From: Aureococcus anophagefferens
Taxonomy: Eukaryota; Sar; Pelagophyceae; Pelagomonadales; Pelagomonadaceae
Assembly (NCBI RefSeq): GCF_000186865.1
Contig: NW_008705561.1
Span: 1-64,000, forward strand
DNA: 64,000 nt
Reading direction: 5' to 3'
This document shows, in pieces, positions 1 to 9,811 of the stretch (positions are counted from its first letter, which is position 1; each line of letters opens with the position of its first letter). Position numbers and translations under genes: made by a program. The notes beneath the pieces were generated by a model that saw only the letters and a list, made by a program, of their open reading frames with translations, had not been told where the DNA came from and searched no databases.

Positions 1-165
1 CCTAACCCTAACCCTAACCCTAACCCTAACCCTAACCCTAACCCTAACGGTAACCCTAACCCTAACCCTAACCCTAATCCTAACCCTAACCCCTATCTCT
101 AACCCTAATCCTAACCCTAACCCCTATCTCTAACCCTAATCCTAATCCTAACCCTAACGCTAACC
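1..165. repeat. Telomere repeat array (CCCTAA)n at the chromosome tip
   Basis: Tandem CCCTAA units run from base 1. The first ~70 bases are almost perfect; after that come variant units (CCCTAT, CTCTAA, CCTAAT) that grow more frequent inwards. The C-rich strand reads 5' to 3' from the end, as expected for a left chromosome end with TTAGGG-type telomeres. Confidence 0.97.
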
Positions 166-1146
166 CCAGACCAAAAATCTCATCACGATCTCAAAAGAAA
201 GGAGATCCCAGGATCCCAAGGGATCTCCATCCCGGCGAAGCGCGCGTCCACGTCACTATCCTACCTACATCCGACTTCAGCCAGCGGTGGATAGGCAAGA
301 AATGACGTAGGCAGACCCATGGACGGTGCCGCCGACGAGGCACAAGAAGACCGCGTGTGCTTCGTGATCGGCGCCCTCCTTGAGGCGACGTCACGGATGG
401 GCCCCTGTGACGTAGGCGCCCCGCGCGATCTTAGTGGATTACCCCCGGCGCAACGGAGGCGCGCGGGAGTGGAGGGGATGGTTAGCTTGCTACAAAAGTC
501 GCGAGTTCGCGCCGCAGGCAAAAGTGTCTCTGGAGTTCGAGCGTGCCGCCGCAGGCATGGCGCGCTGGGAGTTTCCACGCCGTGGCGAGTTTCGGAACGT
601 CCGGAAGACAGACCGTCGGAAATCTACGCCAGGCGCCGCGGGACAGATCCAGGCGCCCCTCGGACGCTTGCGGGAACCGGTCGCGTAGCGAGGCTCTCGA
701 TTCACATACACGCTCGTTCGCGCCACTTTTTGGTCCTGCTGGACAGCGGCGCCATGCCTGGCCAACACACACGCCTCGCGCAGCGCATAGACGCACGCAG
801 AGACCCGCAGCGGCGCGGCGAGGGCGCGGACCGACTCCATGCGCTCCCCAAAACCACTCGGTCGCCGGGGGTCCACGACAGTGCACGATGATGATACAGA
901 CCGGGGCTCGTGATAGCATGCATGCCCCATCTCCAAACTTCGAACCACCGACCGCGGCGCCTACCTCCGGCCCAGGCACTTTCCCAAGGGCTAGACGGAC
1001 CGCAGACCGGCTACCGCCAGCTCCGCGCCGTTCCGCTAACCCTGACCGTAACCCTCCGGCGAGCGGATGGGCGCCGGCCAGCGCCCGCCGCCGTCCGGCT
1101 ACCCTAAACCCGAACCCTGACCTAACCCTATCTCTAAAAGCTCCGA
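166..1146. other. Subtelomeric spacer without a recognisable gene
   Basis: About 1 kb between the telomere and the first gene. Open frames exist on both strands, but they are low-complexity Arg/Pro/Ala translations as expected from GC-rich DNA, and none shows a recognisable domain. Short telomere-like remnants occur near 1036-1056 and 1100-1137. Confidence 0.7.
1100..1137. repeat. Degenerate interstitial telomere-like repeats
   Basis: A run of CCCTAAA, CCCGAA, CCCTGA, CCTAAC and CCCTAT-like units, in the same orientation as the terminal array but separated from it by about 0.9 kb. It abuts the 3' end of the first gene, suggesting an old telomere-addition or subtelomeric recombination point. 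Confidence 0.75.
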
Positions 1147-3062
1147 CTACCCGCCCACGGCGGAACTCGGCCTCGATGCGCGCGTCCGCGTCGTCGGCCC
1201 ACAGGACGGAGTAGGTCTCGGAGACGGCGTCCCAGGCCTTGAGCGACGTGATGGAGCCCATGCCGCGGTTCTCGCCGATCTCGAGCCTCGTGACGTAGAC
1301 GGCCTCGTCGATCTCGATCTCGATGAACTCCGTGTAGCCCGAGGCGGCGTACCTACAAGAACAATCACACAACGCATCGAACTACGACGACACAAATGCG
1401 TACGACGCGCTCGAGTCCCAGGCGAAGCTCAGGAACTCGTCGCCGCCCTCCACGTACCCAGTGCCGCCCTGCAGCGTCGACGGGCAGTACGCGCGGTCGC
1501 TGTCGCCCCACGCGTCCGGCGCGTCGCCCGGGCCCAGGATCTGGTTCGGGTGCCAGCGCGGATAGAGGACGCCCTCGCCGTTCTCCACGTCCTTGCTCGA
1601 CGGCCAGAAGGTGGACACGGCGTGGACGGCCGACGCGTACTGGTCGAAGGTGGCCACGCGCGTCGACGGCTCGAACGGCGCCGAGACGAGCGTCGTCGCG
1701 CCTTCGTGCGTGACGTAGAGGTCGCCGTAGACGGGGAGCGACGCGACGACGACGACGGTGTGGGCCGTGTCCTCGTCCCTCGACGCGACGACGAAGGACG
1801 CGTTGGCGAACTGGTCGAGCGTCACGTTCGTCGACGACGGCGACGGCAGGTCGTCGACGGGGTACGCGATGACGAAGCGGAGGGTCGCGATCTTCGAGGT
1901 GCGATTGTTGCTCGTGGTGCTGTAAAAGTCGGCGATCTCCGACCCGTCGAAGTCGTCGCTCGGCACGTACTTGTAGCGCGAGAAGACGAACGTCGGCTCG
2001 TAGGGGGCGGCGTCGACGAGGACGTCGTCTGCTCCTTTGCTCACGTCGACCTCGTAGAGCGTGCCCGAGGGCGGCAGCGAGACGACGGAGTAGCGCATCG
2101 GCATCCCCGCGTCGTCGAAGCCCTCGGGCAGGAACTCGAAGGAGTCGTCTTCCGCGAGCTCGTAGGTCGCGTTGTCGAGCCGCGGACGACTCGAGAGCGA
2201 GTAGTCCGAGAGCGTCGGGGACGTGAGCGTCGCCGAGAAGGCGGAGCATTCGTAGGCGTCCGCCTCGTTGACGAAGCTCGACGCGAACGTGTCTCCCGCG
2301 GCGATGCCTCCCGAGACGCCGTCGTAGCGCGCGCCCGCCGCGCCGAGGTTCTTCAGCGTCGAGGACGTGTTCATCTCGTAGCGGATAGCTGGGGAGCCCT
2401 CCGCGATCGCGTTGGCCCAGATCGCGACGCTCCGCAGGCCTCCGAGGAAGACGAAGTCGTTGTGCAACCGCGTGAACGCGCCGTCGGCGTACGAGCCGTA
2501 CTGGCCAAAGTAGATCGTCTCTATGGCGCCCGGCCCGAAGACGCCGGCGGTGGAGCTCGAGGCTTTCTCCGCCGTCGTGTTCCAGCGCAGCGCGTCGTCC
2601 ACGCGCAGCGAGAGCACGTCCCGGCCCTTGTCGTAGCTTATCGTGTACCGGTGCCAGTCGTTTACCTGCGAGTCGGAGCGCGGCGTCTCGGCGCGCGCGT
2701 GCGGCCGAGTCGGCGCGCGCGCGGCCGAAGAAACCCACGACGCCGCGACGCACGTTCACGCCTTCGAGCGCGGGCACCTCGAAGGTCTTCCCGTCGAAGT
2801 TGATGCCCGCGGCGTTGTCCGCCGCGAGCCGCATCGAAAAGTCCCAGTTGGACATGAACACGTAGGCGGAGTGCTTCCGGAACGCGTGCAGCCGCGCGAC
2901 GATGGAGATGGTCACATTTCCGAGCGGGAGGGAGCCGTCGGCGTCGAAGCTGCTCGCGACGCCGATCACGTCCGTCGTGCGCTGGAACGACAGGTAGGTT
3001 TCCCCGGAGGCGGCGGAGACACAGAGGGCGACGAGGCCGCCGAGGCACAGGCGCGGTCGCAT
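1147..3062 (-). CDS. Secreted LamG/concanavalin-like lectin repeat protein, 3'-truncated
   Basis: Reads leftward from ATG at 3062 with a clear signal peptide (MRPRLCLGGLVALCVSAASG). Exons are 3062-2739, 2665-1404 and 1352 to about 1150. The introns at 2666-2738 (73 nt) and 1353-1403 (51 nt) are both GT-AG and restore frame. Residues ~25-200 look like a LamG/concanavalin A-like fold (VNDWHRYTISYD strand), followed by a Thr/Ser/Asp-rich extracellular beta-repeat region. The last exon begins a galactose-binding-like beta-sandwich (TEFIEIEIDEAVYVTRLEIG). That domain stops abruptly after ...SVLWADDADARIEAEF where telomere-like repeats begin, so the C-terminus is probably missing. A role as cell-surface or glycan-binding protein is inferred. 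It shares a 130-bp divergent promoter region with the next gene. Confidence 0.7.
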
Positions 3063-3192
3063 CGTTCGTTCATGAAGTGCTTGACCCAGCTGCCCGGCCG
3101 CCCATCTTGACGGGCATTCTTTGCCGCCGGTTGTTGAACGTGCACCTTGATGGCTTCTTGCACGGACGATCGATGGGCAGCCCTGCAATATT

Positions 3193-5669
3193 ATGATGCT
3201 CGACTCGCTCGAGTGCGGCGGCTGTAATCAGCCCGAAGCCGTGTCGGAGCGCGGCGACGCGAGCGCGCCGCGACGACGGCGTTCGCGTTCGCGTCCGCGC
3301 CCGGGCGCCGATGGCTCCGAGATAGTCCACCTCCACGCGCGCATCGACGCCCTGACGAAGCAGCTCAACACCCGCGTCGCGGCGCTGGACCACCGCTGCG
3401 GCGAGCTGGAGCGGGAGGCGTCCGCCCGCGGCGGCGAGGCGCCCACGGCGCGCGAGAAGCCGGACGGCGGCGGCGACGACGAGCCGGACGGCGACGGCGA
3501 GCCCGGCGGGCTCAAGGAGACGGTCTGGGACTGCGTGCTCCTCAGCGTCTTCGTGTCCGGAGGGCGAGTCAACGAAAAGCCTCGTAGGTGCTCCTCGTCG
3601 GCGACAGGAAGCGCGTCGGCGTCGGCGCGAGCGCTTTCCTCGCGGGGCTCGTCGCGCTCAACGTCTTTGTCCAGCTCGTCTTCGTCATGCTCATCTTCGG
3701 CATCACGGAGCAGGCCGTCTCGCTGGACACGATTGACGAGCTCCGGTCCTGGCGAACCTCCGTCGCGCACGACTACCGGTACTACGACGCGCGGACGGAG
3801 CGGAGCCTCGCGGCGCGCGTCTGCGGCGGCGACGCGAGCCTCGAGATGAGCGGCGCGCAGGGCGAGTTCTACGAGCTGCTCACGCGGTATAGCGGGCGGA
3901 CCGCGGACGCGGCGAGCCTGACGACCGCGGGGACGACCATGTGCCTCTTGGCTCTCTGCGTCTGGTGCCTCCGGATCATCTGCGAGGCCAAGGACACCGC
4001 GGCGCTCATCTACGCCATTTCCCGCCTTCCGCGGGGGCCGTCGGCCTTCGCCGACGACGGCGACGGGGGGTTGGTGTTCGAGGGAATCTCCGACGGGCGG
4101 CGCGCCTGCTGCCTCGTCGCGCAGGCGGCGCGGCTCGGACTGGCGCTGACGCTGGGCGCGTGCGGATGCCTCTTCCTCGCGTTCACGCCGAGCGTCGAGG
4201 ATCTGATCATGAACGCCGTCGCCCTCGAAGTCGTGCTTGGCATCGACGAGCTCATCTACGAGGCCCTCGTCCCCGCGCACGTGAAGCGGCTCGCGGGCCG
4301 CGTCGCGGGCCTCCCCGCGCCGCGCCGCAGCATGCGCCTCGGCGGCGTCGGCCGCGAGGTCGCGGTCTTCGCGGTCTTCGTGTCCGTCGTCCTCGCCGTC
4401 TTCTTCGGCGTCGTCCTCCCGCAGAACCGGCTCTACATCCGCGCGCGGGACGCGCTCTGCAGCGGCGACCGCGACTTCGTCTACACCGTCGACGGCGTCG
4501 GCCAGACCGTCTGGAGCTTCACGCCGGACGCGGACCCGGCGCAGACCGCGGACTTCAACTACCCGGACGGCGGCTCGCTCCACGACGACGAGGTGGGCAT
4601 GGACGAGGTCGCCGGCTGGGACTACGGCCGCTACGTCGTCGAAGCCCTCCTGCGCCAGCAGGGCCGCGACGAGGCCCTGCAAGACTGCGGCCTCGACGTG
4701 TGCAAGGAGGTCGGCAAGAATGGCATCGTCGGGGAGTCCAAACACGACGCGCCGATGTGCTGCGTCACGCAGTGGGCGTCGGTGCCCAGCGTGGAAGGGG
4801 GGACGTTCTCGATTTCCGGCGCCCAGCTGCACGGCGCGGAGGACGGCGCCCGGCTCTGGAACCCGAGCTGCATCGACGTGATCGACGTCGAGCTCCCCTA
4901 CATCTCGCAGATCGCCGGCGCGCTCGCCGACGCGGTCGACGGCCGGGACGCCTGCGGCGGCTCATGTCCCGCGGGCGCGCCGTTCTGCGACGTCGCGACG
5001 GGCTCGTGCAAATACCCATCGTGCGACGACGTCGCGGCTTATTGCGGGGACAGCGGCGAGAGCGGCGTGCGCGCCCGTCAAATATGCCCCGGCGTCTGCG
5101 GCTGCGACGACCCCCGCGCGCCCCTCGCCCTCTCGTACCCGAGGGACGGCTGCGGCGAGTCGTGCACGCGCGGCGAAAAGTACCGCCAGGCCCTCGACGC
5201 GCTGCCCTGCGAGGACGTCGCGGTCGATGATCCGAATTTCGTCGCGTTCCTCGACGACTGGGAGCGAGCCGCCTGGGGCTGGATGGAGGACATCAAAGTC
5301 TTTTCTCTTATGTACTTCATCCCCGCCTTCCGCGACATGGGCTGCGGCTTCTTGAGCTCGAATCCCGTCGAAGACCCCGAGTGGCTCGAAACCCACTCGA
5401 TGTTGCCCTACACCTTCGGGGGCAACATGTGCGTCGAAGACGCGTCGTGGTTTCCGATCAAGCCCCTGTCCTACTTCTGCCCCGTCGCCTGCGCGTGCGC
5501 GTCCGGCGACCCGCACTGCCCCACGTCGTGCCCGGAAAGACGGGCCACGAACGCGTCCGACGCCTCGTCCTACTGCCCGGACTACCAGCGCTTCGGCCGA
5601 GACGGAACCTGGGATCCGCACGGCAACAGCACGTGCCCCACGGGGGTAGAACACGGGGTCTATAAATGA
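3193..5669 (+). CDS. Multi-pass membrane protein with cysteine-rich extracellular C-terminus
   Basis: Two exons, 3193-3552 and 3588-5669 (813 aa), separated by a 35-nt GT-AG intron (3553-3587) that joins LLSVF to VLLVGDRK. The N-terminus (to ~residue 115) is hydrophilic and acidic. Hydrophobic segments lie near residues 136-158, ~230, ~300-320 and ~377-397. The C-terminal ~250 residues are cysteine-rich with spacing (CGGSC, CPGVCGC, CDDVAAYC, CPVACAC) resembling ShKT-type disulfide modules. No catalytic motif is visible. It may be a cell-surface sensor or channel-like protein; this is inferred from topology only. Confidence 0.7.
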
Positions 5670-5688
5670 TCCGCGCGACGCCCCCGTG

Positions 5689-8037
5689 TTAGATGCGCGA
5701 CATGCGGCGCTTCGCGTTCCCACCTCGCTTCACGGGCGAGTGGCCGAGCATGACGGAGCTCGCGCGGCGGCGAGGGCCTCCTCCTCCAGAAACACCAGCC
5801 ACTTTGCGCTTGTCGAGCTCGGCGAGGAACTGGTCCGGCGCCGCCGGGAAGCTCGGGAGGATGGCCGCGGGCGTGTTCGTCTTCTCCGGCGGCGGGAGCG
5901 TCGCGACGCGGCCCGTGGACGCGCGCGACGAGTCCGCGGACGACGCGGGCGAGAACGCGGCGCCGTCGCGCTTGCCGAGCCCCGCCGCCTGCCCCGAATC
6001 CTCGAGGTTCAGGCGCAGCTTCTTCATGCCCGGCGGACCCAGGGACCGAAACAACGCGTCGTCGCCGGCCTCGGCCGCCGCGGTCGCCGCGCGGAGCGCG
6101 TCGCCGGCCGTGCGGACGGCCCGCACGAGCCTCAGCTGGCCGTCGGGCCGCGCGCGGCTCGTGTAGATGGCGTCGAGGTCCCCCGCCGCGCCGACGAAGG
6201 GCCGCAGGGCCAGGCGGTAGCCGTGGGCGCGCGCGGCCAGCCGCCGGAGCAGCGCCGCGCGGTCCGCGGGCGCGACCGCGGCGACGCGGCGCGGGTAGAT
6301 GGGCTCCTCGTCCGGGGCCGGCACGGACGCCAAGCCCCCCCGCTTGCCCATGCCCCCGCCGCCGAAGAGCACGGACGGCGCCGAGCTCGACGCCACCAGC
6401 GCTCTCCCGTCCCTCTCGCGGCCCGCGTCCGACCGCGCGTCGTCGAGCGCGCGGCAGACGAGCGCGACGACGCCGTCGGCGACGCGGCACACCGACGCCC
6501 CCCGCTGGCGCAGGTGCTTCGCCGCGAGCTGGGCCTCGAGCGTCTCGCGGCGCACGACGCCGACGGCTTCCTCCAGCGCCTCGAGCTCCGCGGCGCGCGA
6601 CGCCCTCGAAGGAGGACCGCGGCGCCGCAGCGCGCCGCTCTCGTCGAAGTGAACCCCCCCGAACGCCGGCGTGTAGTCGAGGTAGGGCGTCGCCACCTGC
6701 TTCTCCCTCGCCACGAGCCCCAGGGCCTCGTCCTCGTCGTCGGAGCTGTACAAATCCTCCTCGGCGACGTCGATGATCTTCAGCGTCGTGCCCGAGCTCA
6801 GCGACGCGCGGCGGTGGTCCTCGGGCGGCGCGCTCGCCGCGGCCTCGGCGTCCTCGCGCGCCGACGCCGCCGCGAGCGTCTCCCCGGACAGGTCGACCTC
6901 CCGCTCCAGCGACACGACGAGGCCCTCGAGCCGCTTGTGCTCGGCGACGCGCGCGGTCACCTCCGTCGTCGACTTCTTGAGCGCGTCGCGCGCGGCGCGG
7001 TGCGCCTCGGCGACGTCGTCGGCGATGACCTCGGAGCGGAAGTGCTCGAACTCGCTCACGGTGCGCCGGTCCGTCTCCGCGCGGAGCTCGTTCCGCAGGC
7101 GCTCCTTCCGGCGGACGCGCTCGCGGCTCCACAGCTTGCGCTCCTCGCCGAGCGTGCGCTCGAGCTCCTCCTGGCGCGCCCGCAGGGCCTCCTTCGTCGC
7201 CAGCGCCGCCTCGCGCTCCGCGGCGTCGCCCTTGGGGAACTCGTAGAAGTGGCGCGGCAGCTCCGCGGACCGCGGGCTCGGCGCCCGCGACGGCGCCGGC
7301 AGGCTCTGGTGCGTGTCCACGGTGCTCCGCAGGGCGTGGTGCTGCGACGGCGGGTCGCTCGCGCCCAGGTTCCCGCCGCTCCCGACGCGGCGCAGGAGCG
7401 CCTGGTGGCCCTTGCCGGGCGTCGGCGGGTTGTTCGAAAGCTCGAAACCGACGAGCTCCTCCCCCCGGCGGCTCGCGACTCGTTCCAGCAGCCCCGGGCT
7501 CGACGCGCCGTGGGGCCCGCCGATGGAGCCCCGCGAGCCCCGCGTGCCCGGCGGCGACTCGTCCTCCTCCGCGCCCTCGGTCGCGTCGCCGAGGAGCTGC
7601 TGCGCCTTCTTCAGGCTCGCGCGCGCGTGGGCCGCGGCCTTGATCTTCACGTCGAGCGTCTCCGCGTGCTCCCGCTTCAGCTTCGTCATCGTCCGCCCGT
7701 GCTGCTTCTCGTCGCGCTCGAGCTCGACCTTGTGCACGAGCACGCGGCGCTCGAGCCGCGTGATCGCGTCGTAGTTGTTGTCGAGCTTCTGCTGGAGGAA
7801 GAAGTAGAGGTCCTGCATCTCGTCCTTGACCTCGGCGAGCTCCGCGCCGAGCTTCAAGTTTTCCTCGTTGAGCGACGCCGCCCGCGACTGCGCTTTGTCG
7901 AGCGTCTCGCAGGCCGCGGCGAGGTTCCGCGCCGCGGCCTCGCGCGCCTGGGCGACGACCATGGCCTTTTCGTCCTCGTTGATGGGCGGACCCTCCGGGT
8001 CGTCGCCCGCGGGCTTCTTGTCCTTCTTCTTCGGCAT
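5689..8037 (-). CDS. Coiled-coil protein, basal body/flagellar (BBOF1/DUF4515-like) candidate
   Basis: 782 aa from MPKKKDKKPAG (an in-frame ATG 8 codons upstream also exists). A lysine-rich start is followed by long heptad-type helices rich in Glu/Ala/Arg/Leu at residues ~15-170 (motif FFLQQKLDNNYDAITRLERR) and again at ~265-400. Linkers are Ser/Pro-rich, and a less helical C-terminal third ends in basic residues. The start and the first coiled coil recall basal-body orientation factor/DUF4515 proteins of motile cilia, but the match is by eye only. It is convergent with the membrane protein gene (19 bp apart) and divergent from the sulfotransferase-like gene. Confidence 0.65.
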   Translation of the reverse strand: MPKKKDKKPAGDDPEGPPINEDEKAMVVAQAREAAARNLAAACETLDKAQSRAASLNEENLKLGAELAEVKDEMQDLYFFLQQKLDNNYDAITRLERRVLVHKVELERDEKQHGRTMTKLKREHAETLDVKIKAAAHARASLKKAQQLLGDATEGAEEDESPPGTRGSRGSIGGPHGASSPGLLERVASRRGEELVGFELSNNPPTPGKGHQALLRRVGSGGNLGASDPPSQHHALRSTVDTHQSLPAPSRAPSPRSAELPRHFYEFPKGDAAEREAALATKEALRARQEELERTLGEERKLWSRERVRRKERLRNELRAETDRRTVSEFEHFRSEVIADDVAEAHRAARDALKKSTTEVTARVAEHKRLEGLVVSLEREVDLSGETLAAASAREDAEAAASAPPEDHRRASLSSGTTLKIIDVAEEDLYSSDDEDEALGLVAREKQVATPYLDYTPAFGGVHFDESGALRRRGPPSRASRAAELEALEEAVGVVRRETLEAQLAAKHLRQRGASVCRVADGVVALVCRALDDARSDAGRERDGRALVASSSAPSVLFGGGGMGKRGGLASVPAPDEEPIYPRRVAAVAPADRAALLRRLAARAHGYRLALRPFVGAAGDLDAIYTSRARPDGQLRLVRAVRTAGDALRAATAAAEAGDDALFRSLGPPGMKKLRLNLEDSGQAAGLGKRDGAAFSPASSADSSRASTGRVATLPPPEKTNTPAAILPSFPAAPDQFLAELDKRKVAGVSGGGGPRRRASSVMLGHSPVKRGGNAKRRMSRI

Positions 8038-8143
8038 GGCGCCGGGGCTCTCGGGACGCAAAGCCCCCCCTCCACCTCCCCGAGTGCTTTGGCGTTGATC
8101 ACGATACTTGACAACGGCAACGTCGACATCGAGCTATGGGGCT

Positions 8144-9067
8144 ATGGGGCGCTCGAGCACCGCCGTCTTGTGGCTCGCGGCCATGCATGCATGCGTCGCT
8201 CGCTCCTGGGACTGCGAGAACCTCTGGCGCTGCGACGCGGAGCCCGTGCCGCAGACATACAAGCATTTCCCGGGCGCCTGCGGGCCGCGGGCGCCGGGCC
8301 TGCGGCTGGGCATGGGCAGCGTCTGGCCCCGGCGCTGCGTCCGCGAGTTCGTGTCGCTGCTCTTCGACGACTGCGGCGCCGCCGGCGGCGCCGCCGCGAG
8401 CCGGGACTGCGTGAACCTCGCGCCCGCGGGCTCCGGCACGACGACGCTCGTCCGGGCGATGCAGGCCGCGGGCTACGGCAAGTGCGGCCGCGCGAACGCG
8501 TCGTGCTGGCACCACCAGCACACGGGCCTCGGCGTCGTCGAGGCCCTCGCGCGGGCGCCCTGCGTCATCGTCACGAGCCGCGAGCCCGCCGCGCGCGTCG
8601 AGTCGGGCCACCACTACCGGCGCCACGAGGCGAGCGTCGCCGACGCGCTCGGCGCCGTGGCGACGAGATACGAGAACCACACGGTGCTCAAGCCGTCCTT
8701 CGGCTACTTTGGCACGCCGACGGCGGCCTACTTCGCCGGGCTCACGCGCGGCGCGTGCCGCGGCAAGCGCGTCCACGTGCTCTGCACGGAGCACCTCGGC
8801 GCGGAGCTCGCGGCGCTCGGCGACGAGATCGGCGCGCCGGGCCTCGCCGTCGACACGGTCGCGAACGTCCGCGTCGCCGCGCGCGGCTCGAGCCTCCCGG
8901 ACGCGTGGCGCCACTGGCTCAACCTCGAGGTCTACGGCCTCGACGCCATCATCCACGACCGGGCCTGCCGCGCTTACGCCCGCTACCGGCCGCGCCTCGC
9001 GTTCCCGCCGGCCGTGAACGCGACGACCAAGGGGGCGCTCGCGTACCACCACCTCCGGGAGGGCTAA
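8144..9067 (+). CDS. Secreted sulfotransferase-like protein
   Basis: 307 aa starting at MGRSSTAVLWLAAMHACVA, a signal peptide; upstream in-frame ATG at 8108 is less likely. LAPAGSGTTTLVRAM (~residue 98-112) resembles the 5'-phosphosulfate-binding loop of PAPS-dependent sulfotransferases. IVTSREPAARVESGHHY (~140-156) resembles the 3'-phosphate-binding strand/helix with its conserved Arg and Ser. The acceptor is unknown; luminal Golgi action on glycans is inferred from the signal peptide and the family. Confidence 0.7.
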   Translation: MGRSSTAVLWLAAMHACVARSWDCENLWRCDAEPVPQTYKHFPGACGPRAPGLRLGMGSVWPRRCVREFVSLLFDDCGAAGGAAASRDCVNLAPAGSGTTTLVRAMQAAGYGKCGRANASCWHHQHTGLGVVEALARAPCVIVTSREPAARVESGHHYRRHEASVADALGAVATRYENHTVLKPSFGYFGTPTAAYFAGLTRGACRGKRVHVLCTEHLGAELAALGDEIGAPGLAVDTVANVRVAARGSSLPDAWRHWLNLEVYGLDAIIHDRACRAYARYRPRLAFPPAVNATTKGALAYHHLREG

Positions 9068-9172
9068 TGCGCGCGCCGTCGCGGGCGTCTCGCCGTCACG
9101 GGTTCCCCTTCGCCTTCGACGCCTGAAGAAGGGGCCGCTGCTGCGCCCGTCGCCCCGCGCGACGCCGGGAGA

Positions 9173-9685
9173 TCATGCCAGGATGTTGTGGATGTCGAGG
9201 CCGCCGCGCGGCGCCGCGAGGTCCTTCTGCAGGTATCGCAGCATCTCCGCGTTGGCCGCCTCCTCGGCCTCGGCCTCGGCCTGGGCCCGCCGCTCGGCCT
9301 CCGCGGCGAGGCGCGCCTTCTCGGCGATGGCCGCCTGCTTCTGCTTCTGCTCCAGCTCCCGCTGCTCCGCCTCGCGCCGCGCCTCGGCGGACGGCGCGTC
9401 GTTCGCCGGCTCGGCGGCGTCCGCGGCGGCGGCGGCGTCGGCGTCGTCGTCCGAGCCGGTGGCGACCGCCTGCGGCGACTCGGGCACGCGCAGGAACTTT
9501 TCCAGTTCGAGCCAGAGCTCCTCGTTCTGCCGCTCGCTGTCCGCGAGCTTGGCCTGGGCGGCGCGATAGGACGTGTAGAGCAGGTGCTCGATGGCCGTCA
9601 TGGTCCCGTCGGCCGCCTTCTCCTCGATGGCGGCCCAGAGCGCGCTCTCGGACGACGCGGACGCGCTCGCGACCTGCGCGGCCAT
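9173..9685 (-). CDS. Small coiled-coil protein of unknown function
   Basis: 170 aa from MAAQVASASAS. Residues ~15-60 are amphipathic (EEKAADGTMTAIEHLLYTSY), followed by an acidic Asp/Ala stretch and then a charged single helix rich in Ala, Glu, Arg and Gln (residues ~95-155). The family is not recognised. The start was chosen because the ORF upstream is the antisense of the divergent neighbour at 9812 and has no sensible composition. Confidence 0.6.
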   Translation of the reverse strand: MAAQVASASASSESALWAAIEEKAADGTMTAIEHLLYTSYRAAQAKLADSERQNEELWLELEKFLRVPESPQAVATGSDDDADAAAAADAAEPANDAPSAEARREAEQRELEQKQKQAAIAEKARLAAEAERRAQAEAEAEEAANAEMLRYLQKDLAAPRGGLDIHNILA

Positions 9686-9811
9686 GGCCGGCGGCAGAAG
9701 TCGACTTGTGGGCGTGGGCAGCGTCCGAGAGCTGCCCGCGAAAGGCAGCATCGACCTCCCGAATCTTTGCAATGCACAGGAGAACGCAGGTGATGGGATG
9801 ATGGCCCCACC

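Noticed and set aside
2666..2738. Apparent frameshift in a GC-dinucleotide run of the LamG gene
   Set aside because: A 73-nt GT-AG intron explains it and restores a LamG-like strand (GVVNDWHRYT), so no frameshift is needed.
5686..9126. 1146-codon plus-strand open frame
   Set aside because: Antisense of the coiled-coil gene at 5689-8037 for most of its length; Arg/Ala/Leu-rich translation with no domain, typical of shadow frames in ~70% GC DNA.
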